Part shown: positions 11,412 through 22,759 of the stretch, in pieces
Layout: each line of letters opens with the position of its first letter
How positions within the stretch are numbered: position 1 is the stretch's first letter
DNA from: Oscarella lobularis
Lineage: Eukaryota > Porifera > Homoscleromorpha > Homosclerophorida > Oscarellidae
Assembly (NCBI RefSeq): GCF_947507565.1
Contig: NC_089180.1
Span: 1,178,001-1,242,000, forward strand
Length of the DNA stretch: 64,000 nt
Direction: 5' to 3'
The notes under the pieces: model-generated
What the model was told of the DNA's origin: nothing
Database searches by the model: none
Seen by the model: only the letters and a program-made list of their open reading frames with translations
Position numbers and translations under genes: made by a program

Positions 11412-14400
11412 TTGGACAATACAGCAAAATGAAGGCAGGTCGACCACATTGATTTCGCAGATCTCACTGGCTGATTTTAGTGAAAAATAGCGCGTGATGA
11501 GACTTTGTTCATTTTGGTCAGTTTGTTCAATTAGTTCTATCAACTGTTCGTATGTTGTACGCTGTCCAAAGTCCTGAAAAAGTGGGAAGAGATTGAAATG
11601 GCTCGTCGCATTGGGGTTTGCACTAATCAATTCACTATTACAGTAGTTCTGAGAGAATCTCTTACAAAAATATTTGACGACAACACAATCGACTAATATT
11701 GAGCTCCCGCAGCGAGCAGAAATGTAGAACAAAGTTTACGTATATACACTTTATCTATAAAAGCACCTTGTTGTCGTCACTCGTAAGCATTTCAATAAAC
11801 CTCTCGGCATTTTTCATCTGCAAATAACTAATTAATCTGTACTCCACGTCTTCCGCCAAGACATTGATGCACGACATCAAAATTTCTTCTTGGCATCGCC
11901 AGTCGTTTAGTCCGCTTTTCTTGACGCATGACTAGAGCTGCTCCACTTGACGCAAGCGCCTCAGCTTGGCAAAGCTTCGACTGACGTATGAGTAAATTTT
12001 ATTGGCATTCAGACGAAAGTCCTGAGAGAAAACTTGAACAAAGGTTTGCAGTAGATCCCAAGTAAACATACCTGTATCAGTGTGAAAGCCAGTTTGAATC
12101 CATTCTCAATATTTTGGCTGGCTAATAAAACCTGAAGGAAACACTAGTAAAACATGGACTCTCAGGCCTCGTCTTCGCTGGCAAACCTGCGATGCTACAG
12201 TTGACTTGGCATTGGACGATCCAAACAGAGTCGCTGGCAGATCGCGTCGGCCTTTTGATGTCTGATAGGCAACTTCGGCGAGGACGCCGCACTCGTGCAA
12301 ATACTTCGTCACTTCAATCTGAATTCGAAACACATGGGAATGCCGCTTCGCATCTCTGAAACAAAGAAGTAAGCGTCAGTAATGAAAGTGTCAGAAAATG
12401 ACGCGAAATTGGCTTAGAATCTCCCCTGGAAACCGCTTACCCAAGTGAAGGGCTGACGTCGAAAACCGGACCTCGAGTCCGTTTGTTCTTCGCTCGGATC
12501 TGCAACGTCGTATATGCTACCGGTTATCAGAGACTGCTTTTTAGGACGTTGCATGAAGCCGGGTCGAGAACGCATCGGTTCAATGCCGCGATACTCTGCA
12601 ATGTACTTTTCCAGATGAGAAAGCGCCTTTTCTAGATGATGTAGAAACGTCAAGTCGATTGCTCGGTCGTCCCGCTTCGCCCGTAAAGAAATTGATGCAT
12701 GTAAAAGAAGCGCGAATGTAGTCCTAAGAAAAAACATTGGCTCTCAGTCTCTCAGTTTCTTGCTCGCGTTCTTTCACTTACTTTCATGAAAAGATGGAGT
12801 TTGTACAGAACGGCAAACAGTCGCTTCTGCGTCAGATACTGACAGCTTGCCGTGAGATATTTCTCCCATTTTTCTAATGACCAGTCGGCCACGAGCATTT
12901 CTTCCTGCAGCTTGCCAAAGCAACTGTGTGAAAGTGACGGAAGAAGAACGCCTTTGACAAATACGCTTGGAGTGCATCTCTGAAGAACAAGAAACTCATA
13001 CTATCAGGCCAAAAAAATAGAAGGTCTACCTTATCAAGAACAATCTGACAGGCTTTACTGATGAACTCGTAGCTAACGTAAAATTCCACGAGCATAGTGT
13101 CGCTGCCGTAGGCTTTGATGTAGTATCGGCACTCGTTAAAACGAGCGGGATCCAGCTTGGTCGGCGATCCAGGACGCTAGAATGCAAATAATTTAATCAT
13201 TTCATACCCCTAGAGAGAAAGAGTCCTTTACCCGTATAGCGTGAGTGACCGACGCCGGATCGGTCACCTAAAGACGTATACAATAGAGAAAATATTTGAG
13301 ATGGGTTTTGTACCAGTTCCGCAGTGATGAACGGAGTGCTTCGAATTTGATCAACGATGGCATTGACTAATACTTGCCTTTGTCCCGCGTCTTTCTGTCT
13401 CTATCATATACATAAGCAATTAGCGTAAAATCGGTGCATACAGCACAAAAATCTTACGTTGAAGCAGTGGCCGAATTTTTCTCTGGCCGTTCTTACTGTC
13501 CCGCTTTGAGGCAGGCCATTCCCCACGACGACCAAACGACGTTGGGATCTAGATGGCTCTTAGTTGACGCTTCTACGGCGAGAATAAAACGATCGTCCAG
13601 TAGTAACTTGTCCCTCAAACGCCTAAGAAAACGAGTTTCGACACGTATGGAGTAATTCGCTCGAGAGAAACCTAGCAGCGTCCTGATGGCGTAGATCTTC
13701 CAGGGAAGGAACGCTGGAGCAGTCTGATGATATGAGAAAGTTAAGAAGTTCAGCCTTCGAGAGATATCTGAGGAGAACGAGGTTCTAATAAACGTCCTAC
13801 TTTCAGCCCCTCGTACACTTACGTGTCGCATAATTCCACGCCTGAGCTGTCACCACATTTCATGAATTTGACTTTCGCCGTGAAGAGCAAATGCTGAATC
13901 ATGCTGTGTAGAGCAAAAGTGAACCAAGTCAAGTGCGCCAATTGATACATGTCTACCTGACGATCAGCTGCTGATCGACTTCCTCGTTCTTTCCGTGGTA
14001 TCTCACCATTCGCGAAGACAGCCCGTCGCATAGTTGAAGAATGACAAAAGCGCATCGATGCGGATCACTGTGCAGCTCGAGAAGACTCAAGCACACAGTA
14101 GTACTCGGAGACTATTGGAAAGACGAGCATTTACCGTAGAAAGACTTGAGATCTCTTTGTGTTTGTTTGGGGGTAATTTCCAAGGGGTTCTTACCTGAGG
14201 ATAGCAGAATTCTTTCCTAAGTGAAGCACAATACTCTTCGTCGTCAGCGGGAAGAAGCCACGGTTCTTCCAAATCGATGCCCTGTTCGATCATGTCCTCA
14301 TCTATTGCAGTCGGTGGACTGAAGGCGTCTCCACTACTCAGCAAGTCTCCGCCACCTGAACGAGGATTTATAAATAAAAAGAATCAGAATGCACAGGCGA

Positions 14401-16250
14401 ACATACTGGTTACGACGCTTTCCACCAAAAGCGACTTGCCTTGCTGCAAGTGACTGAAACGAAAAAACGCAGAAATGATCGCAAAAAAGTCACCCCTCCC
14501 CATATCGATGTTCAGAAGAACCTGTAGCAATTCTTGCACACGCGAACGGCACGTATCCACGCGATGTCGATACGACGAGCAGCTGTCGCACACGACGCGA
14601 CCACAACGTCGACAGTGGTGCCGACGATTAAACTACAACGACCTCGCAATCACACGGAAACGAGCTTCTCCCCCCCGCCTCTTACCATTGTAAAGCGTTC
14701 TTCACATTCCATGCACGCCGAACGCTTTCGTCTTTCGTCCACTCTTCCCTCGTCGGAACTCTCTCCGGCAGTTCGAGCAGCCAAGGCAGAGCCCTGTCCT
14801 TGACGAGCAAGAAGAGATCGTAAGCGCGACGCAGAAACGATAGCGGGCCCGCTTCGCTAGCGCCGCCGCCGCCGCCGCGAATTCGATTGATCGCTATCAA
14901 AAGAAACTCGCGACACACGCTGACAATCGTCGTGGACGAGCAGGCCAAATCGAAGAGAACCATTGACGGCAACGACGACGCGAGGGCGACGACGCAATCG
15001 GGCGGATGAATAAAAGGAAAATGCTTCGGAGTGACGGAACTCGATAAAAGCTCCTTCATCGCCTCGAGCGTCGACGACGACGACGATCCCATTTGTACGG
15101 GCGACGACGACCTGTCGCCGCCGCCGCCGCCGCCGAATCGACTTTCAAACGAGACCTTCTTCTTGCGCGACGGCATCGGCGACGTTCGCGGCGAATGACG
15201 TCGCGACGCCGGACCCTTGAGCTGTTCGCCGAGTTGATTGAGCTGATCGGAAAACTTGACGGCATTCGCCGCCGCTTGACCCTCCATGCCGAACCATGTG
15301 AACGACTCCGTAGGCGCGATGACAGTTGCCGCTGCGAAGGCACAACTGGAGCAGCGCCAGCGTGTCGGGCGACGACAGCATGCGCGAAACGATTCCCGTT
15401 CGTTTGTTATGAAACGATCGACGTCCGGTCATCGCGCGAGCGGCGCGTCGCGTCGTCGTCGGCGAGCCCGATCGACGACCGCGCTTTCGGCGTCGAGGCA
15501 ACGCCGCCGACGAAGAATTCTTCTCCTCCGTATCGCCTTCGCCGCCCGAATCCCATCGGTTTCGCTCGTCGAAAGCGCGACTTCGTCGTTGCGAGACGAG
15601 CGATTTTCGCTCGGTTTCGTCCTCCTCCAGCGACGGCGGCGGCACGTCCTCCTCGTTCATTTCGATCTCGCTGTCTGTTTCCGCCACCGACACGCCGCTT
15701 CCCTCGAGAAGCAATTTTCTCGTCCCAGACGACGCCACTTCGCCTCGTTCAAGTACTGATTCAAACGCGCCGTGCGCTGCTGCAAGTCGGCGACGACGAT
15801 CGACGTTCGAATGAGAGTCTCGTCGTTTTCTGCACTCGACGACGAGTGAAGGTCGTCGGCCGAGCCGCCGCTCAACGATCTTCGATGCGTGCTCGATCGA
15901 TGTCACGCGAATTTCGCCGATTCTAAGTCCATGAGCGAGTCCTTGAGCATGCTAATCACGTCGCAAGCGACCGCTACGTCGACGACGAAATCGTCGCGAA
16001 ACGGAAACGACGATAGACCGCCGCTCGCCGTGCTGCTATCGCCGCCGCCTGACTTTTCGAATATGTCCAGCGTTAGTTGATCCTCGTCGGAATCCTTCGA
16101 CGACGGATCGTCGAGATCCGACGTCTTGACGAAAAGCAAGAGAATGTTTTCGAGCACTTCGACGCGATAAGCGAGCGGCACGACGTGCGACAAGGCGTTG
16201 CGCGCGTTTTTCAAATTTGTCGTCACGTTGACGCTGTAGTCGTTGTCGGA

Positions 16251-16293
<43 letters not shown>

Positions 16294-16494
16294 TCCTCGT
16301 CGCCTTTCTGCTTCCGATTGGGGCGAAGAGCAAGGCGTCGACGTACGACGTATTGAACGGCACAGAAACTACGAAATATCGACAAGCGACTGAGCGATCG
16401 ACGCGGCGGTCTCGAATGCGAGTAGATGTCGGGCGTTGACGGCGTGGAGGACGACGGCGAGGCACGCGAATAGGCCGGTGACGGCGAGCGGACT
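11322..16494 (-). pseudogene. ZFYVE26: ZFYVE26 (spastizin) C-terminal part, decayed
   Basis: Reading leftwards, the gene starts at an exon at 16494 (LFACLAVVLHAVNARHLLAF) and passes VNVTTNLKNARNALS. It then reaches a FYVE zinc finger at about 14720-14520 (CMECEERFTMF, then NRRHHCRRCGRVVCDSC, then VRVCKNCYR). It continues through LDPNVVWSSWGMACLKAG near 13500 to a C-terminal exon ending at 11322. FYVE fingers bind PI3P; ZFYVE26 acts in lysosome reformation and cytokinesis. The R+HHC+xCG core is intact. Decay is visible: one-base frame changes near 14715, 14590, 15285 and 13490, and an in-frame TAG near 11932. Some of these may be assembly errors. The N-terminal half of the protein is absent. 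A (GGC)n run encodes polyalanine near 16251-16293. The 3' end is replaced by the MITE. Confidence 0.8.
16251..16293. repeat. (GGC)n trinucleotide repeat
   Basis: An uninterrupted run of about 14 GGC triplets lies inside the ZFYVE26-like exon and reads as polyalanine on the minus strand. Confidence 0.95.
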
Positions 16495-16546
16495 CTTTAT
16501 AGAATTCTTTATTAAAAATCAATAAGATTAATAGTAGTATTTCTAC

Positions 16547-17082
16547 TTCGCCGAGTGACTGGGTTTTAATGAATTGGCCGTGGATGTCGTAATAGAGAAC
16601 AGTGCCGCTTTCCACGACGATTATGAGCTCTTCCGTGTGCGACCAGCCCGATTGGACGACACTTCCGCCGTCCCACTAGTAAAACTTATTGATTTATTGA
16701 TTTTCGTTTTTTCGACGTCACTTGCTTTTATTGTCGATATGATGCGACCGCTCGCCGTGAAAATATAGATGAGCGGCTTCAGAGTGCCGCGTTTGACTCG
16801 GACGATTTTCTTATCGTCGCGAACGAGTGCTGGAATGTTCTTTCGTTTTCTGGGGGCCCCCCGATGGGAATTTTGTTTCGTTTACCTATTGGGCCGCCGA
16901 ATGGTGCACCGGCGACGATGAATCGTGCTAGATCGATGTCGTTTTCGCCCCATTCCATGGTGAAGAGGACGCGTCGCCTGATTTGAGATCGAAAGCGCCT
17001 CGTTTCTTATGATCGCGCGTTCTAACCTGTAGTAGACGTCTCCTAGGAGGCCCCATTCCACTGTAGGATTGACCTCTGCCAT
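16547..17082 (-). pseudogene. VPS16: VPS16 N-terminal fragment
   Basis: Four exons read leftwards: 17082-17027 (MAEVNPTVEWGLLGDVYYR), 16977-16886 (MEWGENDIDLARFIVAGAPF then GGPI), 16829-16726 (RVKRGTLKPLIYIFTASGR) and 16675-16547 (ESGTVLYYDIHGQFIKTQSL). These match the start of VPS16, the HOPS/CORVET tethering subunit, including the AxPFGGPIA block. About 130 of the roughly 840 residues usual for the family are present. Intron 3 begins GCAAG rather than GT. After SLGE a GT donor leads not to VPS16 but to the ZFYVE26 exon at 16494, in the same phase, so this looks like the 5' half of a chimera. Confidence 0.85.
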
Positions 17083-17442
17083 TTCGGAAGCAGAAAACGA
17101 GAAGAAAGGGTTAGTGCCGTCGCAGTGCACGTGCCGAACGGAAATCCCGGATCCACAATGTTTACTTGGGCGACTAGGAATTTGTCTAAGAAGCAAGAGG
17201 AAGGTACAACAAGCTCGATGCTTCATTTGTAAAACCCCCATGGGTATATCGCTTCACCTTACGACTTTTTTGACTTGGAGAAGTTTGAGATGTCTTGTGC
17301 AATTAGCCTCGCAAGCCAGGCTCTCCCGTAGTGAAGCGCGTTAGCGCCCCGGGCGGGGTCGGCGTCCCGTCGTATCTGTTTATATCGAAGCGATCGCGAG
17401 TCGCTTCGCTCATTCGACGTGCTCCCCGCAATCGCAAGAGTC

Positions 17443-18232
17443 ATGGTATTAGGCGGCGCTAAGGCGTTAAACGACTCCCTTCATCATCAATCCGTTTTGG
17501 ACATGATCCTCGATATGACCGATAGGTCATCGCCGCCAAGGGTCCTGTCCGTAGTACAGTACATGTAGCTGATATCATTGGCGAACGGATGCCCCAAGGC
17601 GCTACAGCAGCTGCTCATTGTTTTTCTTTATAGGCAACAGAGTGGTGGTGCCGGCGGTGACCTTGGCTTCGATCCGTCGACTGGAACATACGTCTTTTGA
17701 TGATGATGATGATGATGTCATTGGCAGTGTTTTTGTCGTATACCAGGAATGGGCGAATTGCTGGAATTGCTCGGTTCGCCCGGAAGACCGCCACCCGATT
17801 CAGGAATTGCATCAGGAATTGCATCAGAATTGCAACAAGCGGCGTTCCATCTGGCGCTCCGTCTGGCATTCAGTCAGACCACAGAAGACATCCTCCCCCG
17901 CCGCCGTCCAATCACAGCGGCGTAAGCGAGGAGGAGGCGGACGACTGAGGTATATATCTGGCCGTCAATCTACATACATTTTTATTGACTTGTACAGGGA
18001 ACCCATTGAGGGTGATCCCATGAGCCGAATGATCAGCGTCAGCATCCCCGGCACCCCCGCGGAGCCGAGCAGCATGCAGCGCTTAGCGGAACCGTCCGCG
18101 ATGCTTCGGAACGCCGTGATGAGTATTATCAACTATCAAGATGATGCTGATTTGGCGGGGGCTTGTTATCCCCGAGGTAACGCGGCTGCTAGGCGACGGA
18201 GATCCGTCTGTCGTGAACCACGCTGTTCTTGT
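17443..18232 (+). pseudogene. CTNNB1: Beta-catenin (armadillo) 5' part
   Basis: The exon from about 18000 gives [17 protein letters not shown], then [10 protein letters not shown], then [19 protein letters not shown], the start of the armadillo repeats of beta-catenin, the Wnt effector and cadherin partner. Upstream, from about 17636, is a Gly/Ser-rich N-terminal region containing DSGIASG, which lines up with the GSK3/beta-TrCP degron DSGxxS. The N-terminal ATG exon near 17443 is a guess. Frame changes occur at a GGGGG run near 18159 and at about 17830. Only the N-terminus and part of the first armadillo repeat are present; no later repeat is found downstream, so this is a 5' fragment. Confidence 0.78.
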
Positions 18233-18449
18233 CTGATATCTAAGTACCGTAGCGCGTGCGCTTGACTGCCCGTTGTACACGAAGTATTCTACGTAATTCG
18301 ATCCCGGAAGTTTGCGAGGACTCGTTTAGCGAATAGAGCGTTTGTTGGATCTTTTCTTAGTGTAGTGTAAGTGCGTAGATAGAATGTTCATGCTTGAAGT
18401 GGGTCATATTTTGCAAATGTATGTTAAGCTCAGAGGGAGGTTTGATTGA

Positions 18450-18871
18450 ACTATTGGAGAAACGATCGCCTCTTATGAAAGACACAGCGCCAACCAGACC
18501 GCCCATTAAAGCGCCCATCGTCGCAGTACATTTCGCCTCGGGCAAGGTCCGCTGGCATCGGCGTCATGGTGCTTCTAATCCCCGTCAATGCGGTGATAGC
18601 GGTCATCAGTAGAAAATTGCAGGTGAGAACCGCCGTAGTCATGGGCTGCGGGAAGGGACGAGAACTTGGGCGGGGTTTTCCTTGTCGTACATGTAAGATC
18701 ATGAACGAATCGAATCCCGTGAAATTCTCTCCCGGCAAATTACGCACACACGCCAACGACCACGCACTCGACCGGCGAAGGCGAACTTGTCGCGCGACGT
18801 TTTGCATTCGAGAAGTTCGGCGAGCGATCGCGAGCCCGCGTACTCGAACGCGTCTTTTCGCGGCGACGGCG

Positions 18872-18925
<54 letters not shown>

Positions 18926-19234
18926 TCTTTCCCATTATGAAACGTTTGGATGAAGGTGCCGATGCGAAGTCGGCGTGTCGAGTCCTTTTTGCACTCGTTG
19001 CGCACGAACCGAACGTGCCCGGAAAGAGGCTGCGATCGACGATCGCCAGCGTGTCGTCGCGATGCGATTCGAAGTCGAATGTCCGGAGTTCGTGTTCGTC
19101 TTTGTATCGATCCGTGTTGTGCGTGAGAGAGACGTCGCCACGCCCGAACCATGGGGCGTCTTGGGACTCCGTTAGCGCGACGAGGAGTAGAAATAAATAG
19201 GCGACGATGCGTCGCTTCGATTGTACGACCATCG
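18450..19234 (-). CDS. Unrecognised secreted or membrane protein, 5' part
   Basis: An ATG at 19234 begins MVVQSKRRIVAYLFLLLVAL, a good signal peptide with basic start and hydrophobic core. It is followed by APWFGRGDVSLTHNTDRYKD and about 100 more residues in one frame. A long (GGC)n run (18873-18924) then reads as polyproline or polyglycine depending on frame. Past the run, the continuing frame is not clear and I recognise no family. Given the neighbours, it may also be a gene fragment. Strand and start are moderately supported; function is unknown. Confidence 0.4.
18873..18924. repeat. (GGC)n trinucleotide repeat
   Basis: About 17 uninterrupted GGC triplets lie inside the minus-strand signal-peptide gene. 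Confidence 0.95.
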
Positions 19235-19284
19235 TTTTACGAGTGAAGGATTTCTTGTGCGGTGACGCGAACTCTTGTGAGGCT

Positions 19285-19650
19285 AACCCTTCCCTTTCGG
19301 TGCGCGTGACGTCATGTGCGAGAGGAAACACGCGAAATCTTCGTCAGTGAACACCTCTTTTCTTGGCAATAAACCGAGGATGTCCGTGTAGGACAGGGGG
19401 GCGAACTTCCTTTTCATTTCCAGTCTTCTACATTCCAGTGGACATTTTGATTTTATTGCATGCATAAATGATATACAAGAGTAGGTTCCATATGTGATGA
19501 ACACTCACATGTATAAATGCGTCGTCCGTCATTGTTTCTTTCTTGGAGACGTCCAATCCATTTCTACGGCAATGCCAAATAGATAGTCTAGAGCTTCGCG
19601 CACCTAAAAGTTGAAATCAATTGTTTGATAGAAATGTGTATCTGTACAGT
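19285..19650 (-). pseudogene. Unrecognised gene, 3' fragment
   Basis: Two exon-like stretches are seen: one around 19600-19510 (VREALDYLFGI, then NGLDVSKKETMTDDAFIH with a frame change) and one around 19443-19285 (FAPLSYTDILGLLPRKEVF, then TDEDFACFLSHM). They look like real protein, but I do not recognise the family. They follow directly on the YME1L-like 5' half on the same strand, so they may be the 3' part of another chimera. Confidence 0.4.
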
Positions 19651-19689
19651 CTTACATGATCTTTGCTTTTTGCCACGTTGAACCCCACG

Positions 19690-20299
19690 ACGCGAAAACA
19701 TCGCGGGAGATCTTAAAATTCGATGATTTCTTTGAGTTTGTGTTTGGCTTCGTCCACCTGCGGGAAGTATCACGTGTTGAGAGAGAGGCTACACTATATC
19801 TCTTACTCCTTGGACGTCTTCGAATTTGACTTTCTTTTCTGACGTATCATTTTGATTGTTCGTCACTTAGCAACCGAGGAAGAAATCAATATGACAAATA
19901 AGGTAATTAAGTCAGTCTTACTCTCATCTGGAGTTGTCCTTCAATGAGAGACAGAATGAGTAGGAGTGCAATCAGAAACCTCAGCGTCGTCCAGAGCTGT
20001 TCTTTACAGAATGATCCTTTGAAGAAGAAAAAATGAACATGTAAGCCCCTGTCTATGTTTCTCTGATTTAGATACCTTTGTTTGGTTGTTTTATTACGTG
20101 AAGTGGCTGGGACTCGGAGCCTATGCCGGTAAAAGACGATCCAGCGTCTCCACCACTCTCAAAATCTATTACAGTACCACAACATTAATAGGGAATTGAT
20201 TTAGAAGCCGGAGAATGCACCTGGTTGCTTTCGTCGAGTCTCTGCCCTACAAAGAACGTCAGAGCAAGACCTCTCTCTAAGGAAAGAGCGTACCTAAAC

Positions 20300-20368
<69 letters not shown>

Positions 20369-21200
20369 AGTGGAGACCAGAATGTCTGGAATTCATCTTT
20401 TTTCGGTTCTGCTGCTTCCTGCTCGACGAGTTTCTTTGCCTAAGAAGTAAGCACGCGTACAAACATGCGGGATTTCGGAAGTTGTGTGCTACTTTTATAT
20501 AGATAAATTGACTCTCCGCGTCTTTGGCGTATTTTCCGCTCTCGTATCTTCGAATTACGTACAAGGGATCTTCGTCCACTACGGTCTGTATTGCATGCTC
20601 TTAATTTACAGTATTTTTATTTTTGAATATTATACTTTTAGATATTCGGCTTGTATTTGCGAATTCTTGGGATTTTCATTGGCAAGTCGTTCCAAGTCTT
20701 GAAGCAATTTTCGACTGTACATCTGGAGACGTCGAATCTGGCCCGACGACGCACCCGGACGTAACACGGAGAACAAAGTCGACCCTGAAAAACCTAAAGA
20801 AGAATAAATCAGGTACTGTATTAATTAATTAATTAATCAAACATATTGATTATTTACCGTATCCACTAGATTGTCGTTTTGACGACGGAATCGGCATCGC
20901 AGCGAAGTTCCTGTACCAATCGGAAGGCAAGCCGAAGAATCCGAGTTCTCTCATACAAGCGAGAGCCTGTGTGCGCAGTCACGTGGTTTTTAGTTGTAGA
21001 TTGCACTGTGGCGAGCGTGTTTACCTCTGGCGTCAGCTTGGGATCGATCGGGCTCGGTCTCTGGAAGTTCCATCGGCCCAAGCGAGACGAGAGAAGGTTC
21101 TGGAATGCCGCAATCGTCCCCGAGACGACGTTTCCGACGTTGAAATGGGCGGCGGCGGGCTAGAGGACGAAATCAGAGGCTCGACATCGCGTCGAAAGAA
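19690..21200 (-). pseudogene. YME1L1: YME1L-type i-AAA protease, 5' half
   Basis: Reading leftwards, exons give QMYSRKLLQDLERLANENPK and VVDEDPLYVIRRYESGKYAK, the N-terminal domain of mitochondrial i-AAA proteases. A hydrophobic segment, LRFLIALLLILSLIEG, follows near 19990. Next come KKVKFEDVQG and VDEAKHKLKEIIEF, the entry to the FtsH AAA domain. Introns are very short. The Walker A motif, the rest of the AAA module and the HExxH zinc protease are missing. The frame shifts by one base near 19715. A long (ATG)n run sits in an exon or intron at about 20301. N-terminal exons near 21150-20880 (NVGNVVSGTIAAFQNLLSSR) fit the same gene but are less certain. Confidence 0.72.
20301..20369. repeat. 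(ATG)n microsatellite, about 23 copies
   Basis: A perfect trinucleotide run reads as polyserine in the minus-strand gene frame or as polyhistidine/polyaspartate in other frames. The donor AG|GTACGC lies just beyond it. Confidence 0.95.
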
Positions 21201-21376
21201 CCGCGTAAGATCACCTGAAAGCCAAACATAGCGATTCCGCCACGAAAAAGTCGCTAAATGAGCTCTTAACGAAATACGCGTGCGTAATGAAGTGAAAATT
21301 TATTTTGAGAGTCAGTTTCTAGTGTACAAATTGTAGATTGTGATAAACAGAAAAAATTCACTCGCTTTCTTTTCTT

Positions 21377-22674
21377 TCAGTTTTCACTTCCTTTCACGTT
21401 TACTTCGACCCGATGCCATGAATTATTCAACAATCCCTGAAAATTCCACACGTGCTCGCCCTTCTCCGGCTGCGTATTCGCCGAATCGACGGCACGACAA
21501 GCGATCACCAACGAACCCGAGCTCTCAGCCGAAATCGGCACGTCGTCCTCCCAAAGGGTCCAGGCCCAATTCCTATTCAATCGCCTCACAATCCCCGCGC
21601 CGCTATCCAACTCCGCCACGCGCCGCCACGTGCGCCCCCTGTCAATCGTGACGTCAACGCGATCAATGCCACGCCCACCTCCACTAAACGCGTATCCGCG
21701 AACCGTAATCCACTTCGTCTTCCGCGTCGACGTCACTTCCGCTCGCCGGCTCGGTGATCGCTGATTGGACGGGCGTTTCTTGAATCGCCGGCACTTTGGC
21801 GTAGTCGACCGTTTCGGGGCTCGACGACGGGGCGAAGAGTTTGTAGTCTTCGCGCTGCCAAAAGCCGTCGCTTTCCGTTTCGCGCACGCGAATGCGCGCG
21901 AGCCATTTCGCGTTGCGAGCGCCGGCGACTCCCGGGACGACGACGCGTAGGGATAGCCGTGGTCGCGGGGAAGCGTTTCGCCGTTCATTTCGTAGGCGAG
22001 GAGGACGTCGCCGTCGGCGCTCATCGCCTTCTCGATGGGAATGGAAACACGGTAGGGATCACCTAGAAAATTAGGGTGTCCAAGATTTAATCAATAACAG
22101 AGGGCCTCTCTACTAAAGAAGGCGTTAATTCATACAGTGATCTTCCTTCACTGTGGGTTGGAGTTCACTGGGGAAGGAAGATCACTGTATCAAATAAATC
22201 TAAAAAATTGATATATATAAGAGAGTGAGAAACATGTGACATATTAGTAATAGTCTCACTTCTTATATATAAATTTTTGAGATTTATCTTAGACAGGTAT
22301 CTCAAAGTCACCGCATACAAAAGTCACTCTAATAAAAAGCCCATGGGAGTCGCGTGGTTACATCTACTATATATGTTTAATAGTACACGCAGTCCCCATA
22401 CCCTTTTAGCTACCCCACATGTTCTAGAATCTCGATTTTAGGCTCTATGATCAATGCATGGGGATTTCTACTACGACCTACCACTCATATCTTTATCCAA
22501 TCCTTCAAATTCGACGTGCCGAGCCGGTCCGCTCCCATCGCAACCGGCGTCCAACAGAACGTCCCTCAGCAGCGGCATGCCCGTCCACTTAGCCGTCGAT
22601 ATCGCCGCAGGACCCCACTCCAATCCCCGCACCGTCTTCACCGTCGAAAATCCCGAAAAGGTTTCCCAATGACC
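21377..22674 (-). pseudogene. SUOX: Sulfite oxidase C-terminal part
   Basis: The exon at about 22660-22490 gives VKTVRGLEWGPAAISTAKW, then HVEFEGLDKDMSG, part of the molybdopterin domain. The exon at 22024-21377 gives DGDVLLAYEMNGETLPRDHG, then FWQREDYKLFAP, IQETPVQSAITEP, VRGYAFSGGGRGIDRVDV and WNFQGLLNNSWHRV, the dimerisation domain. Sulfite oxidase converts sulfite to sulfate in mitochondria. The middle of the second exon is read in a different frame (about 21700-21950), so there are two compensating one-base shifts. The haem and N-terminal molybdopterin parts, with the catalytic cysteine, are missing. An arylsulfatase 5' piece takes their place upstream. Confidence 0.85.
22134..22287. mobile_element. 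Two adjacent foldback hairpins (MITE-like)
   Basis: Arms ACAGTGATCTTCCTTC (22134-22149) and its complement (22173-22188) form the first hairpin. A second, longer hairpin has arms at 22195-22231 and 22254-22287 (TATATATAAGAGAGTGAGA and its complement). Both lie in the intron between the two sulfite oxidase exons. They may be the ends of one nested element; no target duplication was identified. Confidence 0.6.
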
Positions 22675-22759
22675 GTTTACAAGAATTTCTACTTACAATT
22701 CCTAGATGCCTACATAAACCCATATTCCTTATAATTTAAAAAATAGCTCTTTCTCTAAC

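Noticed and set aside
15093-15926. 277-codon plus-strand frame
   Set aside because: It is antisense to the ZFYVE26-like exons and very Arg-rich, the usual shadow of a GC-rich coding strand.
17259-17300. Minus-strand FSKSKKS, which matches a VPS16 C-terminal motif
   Set aside because: Only seven residues match, and it lies upstream of the VPS16 start, in the wrong order. Too short to call.
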